From: Enoplolaimus lenunculus
Taxonomy: Eukaryota > Nematoda > Enoplea > Enoplida > Thoracostomopsidae
DNA: 64,000 bases
Direction of reading: 5' to 3'
NCBI GenBank assembly: GCA_030248215.1
Contig: JASANG010000070.1
Coordinates: 1-64,000 of the forward strand
Shown in pieces: positions 49,501 through 61,500 of this stretch; within the stretch, counting starts at the first letter, position 1, and each line of letters starts with the position of its first letter. The position numbers and the translations under genes were made by a program. The notes under the pieces were generated by a model. The model was not told where the DNA came from, searched no databases, and saw nothing but the letters and a program-made list of their open reading frames with translations.

Positions 49501-52500
49501 ATATATACTGTCTATTCAAAACGGTACGGACTTGCATGTGCATAGCGCACGCATTATAACGTGTGAGTGACATTATTAAAATGCAAACCAAATTAGTACC
49601 TGGAAACGCGTATATAAAATTACTACAATACTTACTCGATCACTTGCTCTTCAAGTGCCACTTCAGTTAGTTTGGCGTTTTGGAAAAATTCGTCAACTAC
49701 TGCCGGATCAGCTTTTAAGTTTTCAACTTCCTTTTTAAACTGCTGAGTTGCTTGTTCATTGCCTTGACTCAAATCGATTGTAATCGGAAACTCTGTATCA
49801 GTTGCATATTCATACTCTTCTATTAGCAACTGCACAATGCTCACACACGTCGCCGGATCGTAATTCGCGACGATGAATTCGAGTTCGTAGAACAGCGATT
49901 CTACGTCAACAATTGCTCGAGACAGAATTTCTTCCGAAATTTCAATAAGTTCGCTGAAATTAGGTACCAAATTCAAGAAGGAAATGTGTTAAAAATAAAA
50001 AACAGTTTTAAATGTAATTCGTTTTTCAAAACATTCAACAAATTTTCTCAAGAAAAATCGTCTACTGAGTAAATAGTGCAATATAACGATATTAGGTATA
50101 GCGCTAACTTTAGCATCAATATAAACGCTTTTAACGCGAAATAATGTTTTGTTTTTTACACGATTTCTAACCGCAGAAGTATATTAATATTGCGCGACAA
50201 ATAGGTATTGCAAATGTAACGAAGTTGGCGTTATTGGAAATATAAAGATTTTGAACTAAACAACTCAAATAGAGAACTAATTTTTAACTTTGAATAAAGT
50301 TTGTGTAGTCAAGGCGAATACAATGCAATACAGATTATGTTATGAAAATTGATAAACCGTGTCGGTATATGTGCACGGTATGTGTAGGTAAAGCAAAAAA
50401 GATTGCAATACAGTGTGCACATGTACCGGCATATGATGTTGTTGCAACGACTACATGGCGTAGTGATAGCATGCTTGGCTCGAGCTCAAGAGAGACGAGT
50501 TTCGATTCCCGGCGTAGACCTTAACTTTGGTAGAGCTTCGAACAAAGGTTGTGCATACCGTGTTGTCCCAACACTCCGGTGCGTTGATATTTTCCCCACA
50601 CAACAGCTAGCTATTCAATTAGATAATTCGAAAAAAACTGAAAATAAAACGTCTGAAAGCCATTGTGCACTTCTTAGCTAAAATTATTATTTCGAGTGCG
50701 ATGCTTTTATAAAACTATTATTCATTTATGGGCTGCAATGCGCAACATTCGCAAATGTTGCAGTGAGCAACATTTGCAATTGTTGCAGTGCCCAACATTT
50801 GCAATTATTGTACTGCAAAACATTTGCAATTATTGTACTGCAAAACATTTGCAATTATTGTACTGCAAAACATTTGCAATTATTGTACTGAAAACATTTG
50901 CAATTATTGCAATGCGTAACATTTGCAATTTACCTTTCAAATTCAGCTTTATAGAACGTTTGCACTTCAGTGCTAGCTTCAATCAGCATTTGTGCATCAA
51001 TGTTTTGTAAGCCGTCAACGAAGCCACTGATAATTTCTGACGTGCCTGCGGAGTAGAAATCAAAAGTGGGAAATCCAAACGATTCTAGTGAATATCCAAA
51101 TTCAGCATAACTTTCGTAAAATACTTCAATGTAAATGATCGATACCGTGGTATCACTGAATGATTCAATGTACAAAATACAATCTTCTACAAATGTATCA
51201 GGATTGCGAAGTGAATTTTCGAAAAATTGGCTCAAATCGCGGTAGATGTTGCTAAAATAATTTCAAATTGCAATTATATTAATTTTTTGCTGTTTTTGTT
51301 TCAGCGTCATAAACGTGAAAATTTAATTCCTTGCATATTCGTTCAATATGAGCCCAAATTATGTAAACTCTCACCATTTGGATTTGGTTTAAAATTTTAA
51401 AAACCTGTACATGCAACGTCGATAAAAACTTGACGCAAACACGCAAATCATGATGCAATAATCACGTCCCTCATGGGTTTTGCGACCGCTGGTATTGCTA
51501 GTTTTGTTTTAAGCATCAGATTTAATGTTCTAAGCAGTACTCAGAAAGCTATAATTAATTGTTACCGCCCCGGGCGTTGACTCTGTTTTCGTTCGCGGCA
51601 ATCCTCAAAGAAACATGTGTCATGAACACAAAACAACGTTTTTAAAAATAAATATTGTAAATTCCAAACCGGATTTTTTCACCATTCAGTATACCGCCGC
51701 AGGTTTGCCGACGGATCAGGTAGACAATCTGCTTCCTCTTACGGTAGGGTTTAAGCCGAAGCTTCCGGCTATTTCGGTAGTGAATTGTTACATAATTACA
51801 GAAAAATTATAAATTTTATGGTTTCATACAATTTTAGGAGTTACTTGTCGGAAGTTCTTAAAATAAACAAAATAAAAATGCTTGAAAACAGTTTTACAGA
51901 TATTTCCTAAAATTAGAAAAGTTAGTGCTGTGTTAACCACTTGATTTCATTTCCTCTCTCGTTTCAGCTTCTGTAAATAAATTTTTTTATCTTCGCTTCC
52001 GGTATTTTTAACCTCCGGTTGAAACGTGCAAGCAGGCAATGAAAACCTTTGTCGAGAGTATGCACACAACATAAGATCAGCTACAACAACTCATTTTAAT
52101 TACTTCAACTACTTTAGCAACTACACTTGAGTGTCTGTTGCAGCACATTTGTGCAGGTAATTAACACCTCTGCTCTGTAAATCAACCCAACAGCACTCTG
52201 CTACTCAATGCGCTGACCGCAAGACTGCAGCTTTAGCCGTCTGTTGAAGCATTATTCGTAACTTCGGTTACTGTAGGCTGCATCAATGGTCGTCAGTTTT
52301 CAGACCACAAGAAATGAAAATTTATAATAGCACTCACGGTCTTTAATAAAGATTTGTTGTTTTGGGATGAATTAAAACTTTTACCTGCTTGCCAAATCAT
52401 TGATAACGCGTTGTCCATTATTTGCAATTGCCTTAATGCTTGCTCTAAAATCTTCATTTTGGCTAAGCTCAGTCAAAAAATGTACTCCATCGGTGTAGCG

Positions 52501-55500
52501 AGTAACTGTATTATCAAATTGAAAACCAACATCGATTCGAACCGTTTCTCCAATTTCAAACAAAGCTTTTATCGTATAAATTGCGTCTTCTGCATAAACG
52601 GTGTCCCAAATTTCTTCAAATTCATAAATAATCGCGTCAGCGCTGTCCATATCATCGCCGCTATTGCGATTTGCACGTTTGATCAAAATTTCAAGATCGG
52701 TGTATGCGTTTCTGAAAAAAACATAGCTGCATTTATCACCGCAGGTAGTGCCGAAACAGACTAGGTTGGAGGCTCTCAAAAATTCCGGGGTGGAGGTACT
52801 ATGTTCAAAATCAAAGCCGTGCTACAAGTATTACTTGTACTGTTGTTGCGAAAAGTTTGCATGGCTGCGTAGCTCAGTAGTTAGAGGTATAGATCGCTAA
52901 ACCGTAACGTTGTGGAATAGAGCCACGCTGTATCTGCAGGAAAATTTTTTGTGAGGCGCTTTCATCTTGTGTATAGAAGAGAGCGGGTCATAACAGTAGT
53001 GTAAGCATATTCATAAGCCTGGGCGTAAAAATGAGCTTATACCTAAGCTTAAACCTTTGCGAAAGCAAAAAAATAGTCTAAAGCTTTAATTACTCTATTG
53101 CAGTACAGTAGAAAAAACTTTTCGCTTCTGATCTTTACACTGACCATTTAAATTGTCAGATTTATAGGCGACAAATGAAGTGTCATGTAATTCTATCCCA
53201 GCTATAACCATCGTTTACAGTTGGTGGATGCTCTAAATAATCTTTAAACAATTTCACAACGCTTTCAAAAATTCTAAACCCCATCCCGTTTGACATATTT
53301 AATTAATTATGCATTTGGACTATTCTAAACTATGTAAGCTCATTTTAAATGCTATGCTTTATATAATCCTCAACGCTAGAGTTTTTCCGCATGAATAATT
53401 TCTATTTTATCTCAAATCTAATTTTTCGCCAATATTCAAACGATCCCCTGGGTCCTGACTAAGAGTCGTTTACCACCATCACTTTAGCTATAGAATCTAA
53501 ATGCCTGAATTTGGAGGTGCTCCCATGTCTTGTGGAAAAGTTATTTTTCAGGAAGGTCATATAAGGGCTCTCGTTGACTTACAAGCAGTTTGAAAATTTT
53601 TGAAGGGGGCCAAAATGTTTCCAGCAGTGAGCTGTGCATCCCCCCTGGCCCCTCTTGGCTACGGGCCAGTGTAATTAACACTATGGTTACAGCAAAGACG
53701 TAGTAGTAACGCCAAAAAATAAATATTTTTATTTTACTACTTACTGCTTGTCGTTTTCAATTAATATGTTGTTGACCGAAACACAATCAGCATAGAACGA
53801 ATCCGAGTTTATTGTTGACAATTCAGCGATCGAAGCTTCAAACAGCTGAGACGGATCAACTGTGTAACGATCCGACGGAACAGACAACGGAAATTCGAAT
53901 CCGAACTCTTCGCTTACTGATTTCATTGATACTAAAAATGCGTAAAATTGTTCCTCGTTGCTATAGTAAGACTTGAAATGGTAGCTTAAATTTTCAATGA
54001 ACGACGCTGGGTTTCCGTTTCGTAGCAGTGTAGTCAACACAGAACGAGCATCGCTTCTTGCGTATCTGAAATATTTCAAAAATACTAATATTATACGCTG
54101 GGTATACGTAAAATTATGCTAGCAAACATTAGCTTTATCAATACGTAAACTATGAAGACACCAGAAACAGTAATGGATGGCGATTACGGTTGCGCTACAC
54201 TTTCTAATTATTTCAATGCCGTTCGGCACCGTCCGTCGATAGTGGATCCAGAGGGGAGGCGGGGTCGTACGCCCCCTCCCGTCAAAATTTTTGTGTTAAA
54301 ATGGTAAGGTTCCTACCTTTCAAATTTTCCCGTCCATAAATTTTTTGTAAACAGCACAATTTTTCCACGCAGAATTTTTTGTGATAAAATGTTAAGGTCC
54401 TTCCCTACCTTACAATTTTTTGCCCCGAGAAAATTCTTTGGTGATAAAATGGTTAGGTCCCTACCTTATTTTTGCGTTTCATAACATTTGCCAGTCCACC
54501 CCCCAAGCAAAAAATTTTGGATCCGCCTCTCCTGTACGTTAACCGTCCAGCGCCGTCCGACAATCAACAACCTGATATAAAAAGTTGTTAAAGTGTCCAT
54601 AACTAATAATTTTATAATTTGTGTAAAATACTTCATATTTCCTTTCTCATCCAAGGTGTAATTTCAAGCTACGATTGTATCCCCAATACTCTCATATGCG
54701 GAGACATACAGCAACACTAGAACAAAAATTAATATGTTGTAAAATAGCACACTTTTCTCAGGACACTCTGCATGCAGACCCTTAGCCAGATGACTTTACC
54801 AAGAGCGCTAAGCTTTAGGGCTCCATTTATATTCTAGAAAATAAGTTTTTCTTCATATGCTTCATGTGTGTCATATCGACCCCCCAAAGTGAGGGAGGTA
54901 CGTCAAAAACACAACGAGTCCTGATACATTTTGTACCACGCGAAATCAGACAGTTGCACACTATTGTCCAAGAGTGATCATCCACTCTTGCTCATACTAA
55001 CTTAGGAGACATCGCTATAGCACGGTTCTAAAAGTTTTCCCTTCGTTAACAAAGAACTCAATGAATTTCGCCGAAAGGTCGTTTGACCACATTTGATCTT
55101 CAGTGTGAATGTGTGCAAGGACAACAATATCTTTGCGCCTTACCGAACTTCAGCATCAAAGTAAACCGTGTCGGCGGCTCTGCACGCTTCCACGTAGGCG
55201 GCGCTCTCGATTGTCCGAATCGAATCAACGTACGCTTGTCGCAGGGCGTTTTCGTCATCATTTGGTGCCAAAAAATCAAACTCAAAGCCGGATGGATTTA
55301 AGCCATACTGTTGCATAAAATTGTATGACCATTCGGCATATACAATGCTGTGCGATAAGTCAATATCCAGAAAGTGTTTGATCATATTTTCTTGGAACGT
55401 ATCCGGGTCGCGCAGATACGTCGTCAGGTGCTCACGAAGTTCAACTTGTAGTTTTCTGGAAACAGCAGAAAACAATATTCATTTTCAAAGTTCTTGTACA

Positions 55501-58500
55501 TTTCATTCACATTTACGGTTTGGGCGCAGTTTGTGCTCTCAGGGACTAGATTTTCTCTGAACAAATTATCCAGAATATTGAATGCGCCGAATAGGAAACC
55601 ATTGCATGTTTCTTTACTACGCTATTTTTCTAACTTCTCGTTAAATATACTGAGATACCGTATACTTAAAGGTTATAATCGCCTAATTGTTATTGACATC
55701 CCAAAAAAGATTGAATTGCCCAAAAATGTGGCAAGCTTGTTTATAGAACTAAACGTTCGTCGTTTTCGATAAACGACTTGATATTCCACTGGTCGGAAGT
55801 TGTTTTGTTGAACTCACTTAGATTTTAAGTTGCAGGATGCACCCGAAGGGAGGTGAAAGGAACCAGAGCCTGAGTTGAAGGTTAACCAAATTTGCCGGAG
55901 CCTAAGCGGAACCTGGACGTAAAACAAAATTTGGCAATTAAAATAAAAATATCTAAACCACACTGCTAGAAATTGCGCAAGTTAAAGCCAAACGCACCGA
56001 ACGGTACAATTTTTCTAAAACTGAGAAAATTTCGCTAGAAAACATCTTGGAAGCTCGCGCAGAAAGTTCACCAGAGTCGTATCCGGATCTCGATTTTCCA
56101 CTGAAACCGGATGCAGACCTCCGGTTGTACCCTGTTCTGAGTATGGTAACCTTGGGCGCGTATTTTACATAGTTTGAGTAATCTTTTTGTTTCAACCGTC
56201 GAAAGTGTAAGAAGTCTAACCTACCGCAGTGGTCAGCAGTTTTAACCAGGGGCAGGAATTGCGTTAGAATATGGTCGGCGTGATGACCATTATAAAATTG
56301 ACTCGAAACAACTGAAAAAGATCTGAAAGGGATAAACCTTTTGAAATTAAATAATTTAGCGTACACGAAAGTGGAAAAATTTAGCACATCTTTCGCAAAC
56401 CTATGCCTAAGACCAATAGGAAATTTGCAACAAAACCTGTTCAACTCGAGTTAACAATCAGTATACCCGTGGTTTACCTTTCAATTTTTGTCGACGCAAG
56501 TTGAGTGCATTGATTCAATACTTCGTTACTCAAATCGTCATTGGTCATTTGCATGAGAACTGTGAAAAAATTCGGTGTCTCTTTAAGGCGAGTGGAAATC
56601 GCTCCAAGCGGTTGCTCTCCAGCGCGTCTGGGTGCTTCCGGCGTCAAACATTGCGATAAAGTCGTGTCGTACAAACCCCACACCAGCGCATTTGAATAGT
56701 GCAATTCTTCCATGAAAAAGTTGATACGCATGCTGGTGTCGCTAGTTCGAGTAGTTTTGGTCAAAATATGATACAAATATGTATTTGCGTTCCTAAATTA
56801 CCAAGTCAGTTAATTTTTTTACTAACGATTTTTTAGAAAAGATTTCTAATAAACATTCGTTAAATCTTCTTAACTTTCCGTCCAAAAAAGACAAAATATT
56901 TTCATTCAAAATTAAATAACATTGCTTACGTTCTAAAAAAGGTTACGCTCGCAAAATCGATATTACGTTTTAATCGCTTTGTATTGAAAGTATCTTGAAG
57001 TTCATTACGTGAAGTTCCTTTTAAAAATTAATGCTAAAGTAACTTAAAAAATACAACCAAAGCTATAAAATAAATAATCACATACGCAGACACTTTATCG
57101 CGAACGAAATGAGTAAAATCACGCATCATTAATAAGAACGCATCAGCATCAGTAAGGTTTTCAATCCCACTTTGCAGCTGTGCGACAAGTCGTCCAACTG
57201 GAGTTGAGCCAATTTCTGATGGCGAAACGCCTTCAAATGTGCCCGAAAGTCCAAATTCAGCAAACATTTGTAGACATTCAAAGACGGTGTAGTAGAACTC
57301 GTCAGACATTGTTGCATCAAGCATGTACTGCTTGAGATCAGACTGTGATGATACGCTAGCAGCGATGTTGTCTGGGTCGATCATATCTTCGCATAACGTT
57401 AAAACTTGACTTTGTTTGTTTCTAAAACAAACAAAAACTAAAAACGTTTACGAAAACTGACAATAAATTAGCGAAATATTTTGGGAATTAACAATTCTGT
57501 GTCATTTCTTAAAAGCCTTGCAACGAGCAATTTGTTTTTTATTGACGTTACGTCGAGATGAACGCAATGTTGTGTGTTTTCGGACTTAACAATGGCCAAA
57601 GTATACTATTAATAAGCCTAAGTCGAAATCTAAACCTAAAATTATATTTTTGCATTGATTTGTTTCTATTTGCGGCCCATGTACAGATTAGAGACGGATC
57701 GGTTTTCTGCTGGACGGCAACACAGTAAGATTAAGCTTCAAATTATTTTTCGGTTAGCCCAAAGCATAGGCTTAGGTATTAGCTCATTGTTACGCTTGGA
57801 CTTAGGTTTAAGGCTTAGGGTTAGGAATATGCTTATACTACTGTAAAACGACAACGTTCTACACATTGGAACAATTAAGTCCAGCTAAAAATGTCAACAT
57901 CCAACCAAAAACTAAAAGCCGTGCGAAAACGAGAAAAAATTTGGTTGTTAAATTATTTTGAATTTTAAACTAAATGAAATACGATTCAAGTATGTTTAAT
58001 TGTACTATTGCAGGTTCATATTGAGCCGGCCATGTTCCCCTCCCCCTTAGTGTGGAACTTGTTAGTACCAATTCCATATAAAAATTGTTTCTACTATACA
58101 TATACCTAATTGCAAATTCAAACTATTTTTTATTTTTAGAACTAAACATAACATGTGACAATTAAAAAAGCGGAAATCGAATGTTTAAGAAGAAATTAGC
58201 AAAAACGGCCTATTTCAATTTTAATACGATAGCATTGTTGTCTATTGGTATTATTACGGATTTGAGAAACAAATAGGATGTAAAACGGCGAAAAGTAGCA
58301 CCAGTGGTTAGGCCGTTTTGTTGTTTTTCTTTTGTTCAACACGCTGTGTATAGTGGTGTGCCTGTCCCCACCCAGCACATATTTTTAAGTAAGTGAAATG
58401 TGAAATAATAAACGTTGTCAAATAGTAGGTAAACCCTAATAGAAAGAAACGACTAAAGGATTTTTTCTCGGGGGCGGCCTTTTAATTTTTTTATATTTGT

Positions 58501-61500
58501 TTAAATATTAAAGTAGCATAACTTGTAGCGTAGGAAATATTTATCAAGTAAACGTAGTCAGTCGTCTATTAATGAGCTTTTCGGCCAAAGACAAAACTTA
58601 GAAACCTACAAATACAACTACTGAGGCACCTGCTGAACCGGCACAATCAACTCAAACTACGGCAGGCAATGCTACTGAGCAAGGTCCTCAACCGTCAACA
58701 TTAGTTCAACAGTTGCAAGCTACGTCAGAAGTGGCAGAGTACAGCGAACCCAATGACATCGGTCATTTCGTCTACAAAAAACATTGATTGACATTGAAAA
58801 ACACAAATTGCTTGTAAACCCGCTGGGTGCCCGATAGCAGTTATAAGTTTGTTTCCTCCCAACGTAAAAGCCATGGAGAACCCGAATTACGGTGGTTGAA
58901 TTTGAATCATTTTAAAGATTTTCCATGGTTTGCTTTTGCAACATTTGCAAAGGTGCGTTTTGCGCACATTGCGTCGTGTTTGCAGAACGTCAAACTGGCG
59001 AAGCAGAAGATCAAACACCAGAAAAATTGGTAAACGAACCATTAAGTAAATTTACGCATCACCGGGGCAAAGATGCCACTTTATCTACATATGAAACGCG
59101 TGAATACAATATGGTTCCCGTTTGCCAAATGCAACAGTTTCTGAAAAAATCGGTCGATACAGCAGAAATGTCTGATATAATGAAGACCACGCGCTCCAAA
59201 ATTTTCCGCGACACCATGGAACGGCTCAAACCTGCCATCAAAACCATTGAACTCTGCGGTCGATGTTCATTTCTTCTGCGTGGGCATCGAGATTATGGCC
59301 AGTTTGGTGTCGTTGTACAATCAAAATTTTCACAAGATGCTCGCAGTCGCAGATTACTACGTTATCGCGTAGACGGTAAAGATGAAGCCTTGCGCAAACA
59401 TCAAAACGAAACTGGCAAAAATGCAACAAATAGAAAAGAACACTTAAAATGAACTAATTGCTATATAATGGATAATCAAATTCAGCGGAAAATACCGGAA
59501 GAAGTAAACAAAGAGGCTTTTGGTCGCTAATTCAGCTTTTCCGTTGGTTATGACAACAACGGAAATATTAACGACGTTTTATGTTTCGTAAAGGTGTAGA
59601 AGCAAGATGCTGGAACACTAAACAACACGCTTAAGGAAAACCATCAATTCGCTTGTCCTGGACCCATCATTTATAATTGGGCAAGGCTGTGATGGAGTTG
59701 CGGCGATGAGCGGTCATATTAGCAGCGTGCAGACTATTATCCGGCAGCAGTTTGAATCTTCCGCCGCTGAAGACGTGCTAGCTGACACAATTTCGAGCGG
59801 CGTTTGCTACGGTTGCAGATGTTTACGATTTCATTTACTTGCCTACAAAACGGGCTGCAGCGTTTGCTCGCTGCGTAAGTGAGACAGCGGACAATACAGT
59901 GGGACGACGCAAACTCTGTAGCATTTGTGACGCTCGTTGGGCATCTCGACATGATGGAATTTCGTCATTCATCGAGTTGTACCAATCGGTTATGTACTTT
60001 TCGGAAGATGTTTCTAGCAACGATAGAGATAATGAGGCAATCAAAGCTACGCAACTGCATCAGATCTCCACCGCTTCTGAATTGTTAGTCACGGTGTGCC
60101 TGTTAGACAGGGTTTAGAGCACTACATTACCACTATCGGTTCAACTAAAACTCAGCAAGAATGACCTGGTAAACGCTACGAACCAAGCGAAATATGTTAG
60201 ACAAAATCTTGACCGAAAAGCGCAAAAATTTCACAGCTCTGAAGCTATTTTCATAGAACCCGCAAAAGGCTGGCAAGTTACTGCAGATCAGATATCTGTC
60301 TGTTTTGTCGACGGGTGTTGAACAAAACATCAATCTTTACGTGTCTTTTATGTCCATAGTCATAGGACAAGTACGGACGCAATTTTCCGACCATCTTCAA
60401 TGAATTACCACCTGGCGATTTGATTCCGTTTCGATTGAAAGATTTCAAGCTGTCCAAAATCAGTCCTTCCGCCGGTTAGTATGAATAGTTTATGGCCAGT
60501 TCATTTGTGACAGTGGAAGCGGAGTGCGAACAATGGCAAAAACAGTTATCAACTGACCCGGTCGATTCAAAGCCAAAAGATGCCCTATCAGCTATGATCG
60601 CGTGCGTAGCAGCGTTCTTTCCGAACGTCAGCACACTTTTGCAGGTAATTGGTTTAAACCTAATACAATCTTTTCATACTTAAATTATGACAAAGCTTTC
60701 GATATATTCGCTGCTGTCTGTTGTAATTGTTTTCAACAATATATAATCAAATAATCAGTAATGTAATAGCCAATTTGATTGAAGCATGCGGAATCTTTTT
60801 ATACAGTCTAAAATCCGTAGTTTATATTCCGGTACGACCTTGCAGTAAAATTTGCTGTTCCAATTTTACATGCAAAACCGATATAACTCAAATTTGCTAT
60901 TTAGATATTGGTAACGAACTATTCCTGCCTCTACTGCCACCACCTAGCGATCTTTCTCAACACTGAAACGTCTAAAGACATACTGCGAAGTATATGGCGG
61001 AACGTTGATTAAATGGCCTCACAATTCTTAATCTGTACCAAGACATACAAATTGATTTCGATGCCATTGTTGCCGCATTTAGGACAAAGCCCCCGAAAAA
61101 TAAATTTTTTAACTCATGTACATATAAATTGTTTGTAACATTAATACGTAGCGCGGTTGTTATAAAGGAACAGGCGATGAGTATTAAACCTCTCAAAAGG
61201 TTGATCTTTGTTCATGTAAGCATCGCATTATTTTTGTTCTAGAAATTTTACTGCAAAGGTTTTCGGGTTGGACGCCCTCCTGCCCACCCTCCTGTGACCA
61301 CCCTTGAATGAGTTGTGGCCGATAAAAATTGGCAAAAATTGACTATGTCTGTTACATACTATCTTTATTACCCGAATGAAAACTTGTATTAATACGTAAC
61401 AGCTGATGTTAAGGAAAACCATGGAAACATAAAATTTGATATTAATTTTAATTAATCTTACGTTTGGACTTCCTGTCGCAAAGCGTCAAGCATCGCAGAT

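Noticed and set aside
50733-50930. CRISPR-like array of regularly spaced repeats
   Set aside because: The units are contiguous 25-bp minisatellite copies with no unique spacers, in a eukaryotic intron.
50450-52935. Functional tRNA genes
   Set aside because: Two A-box/B-box pairs are present, but acceptor and T stems do not pair properly. SINE heads are the better explanation.
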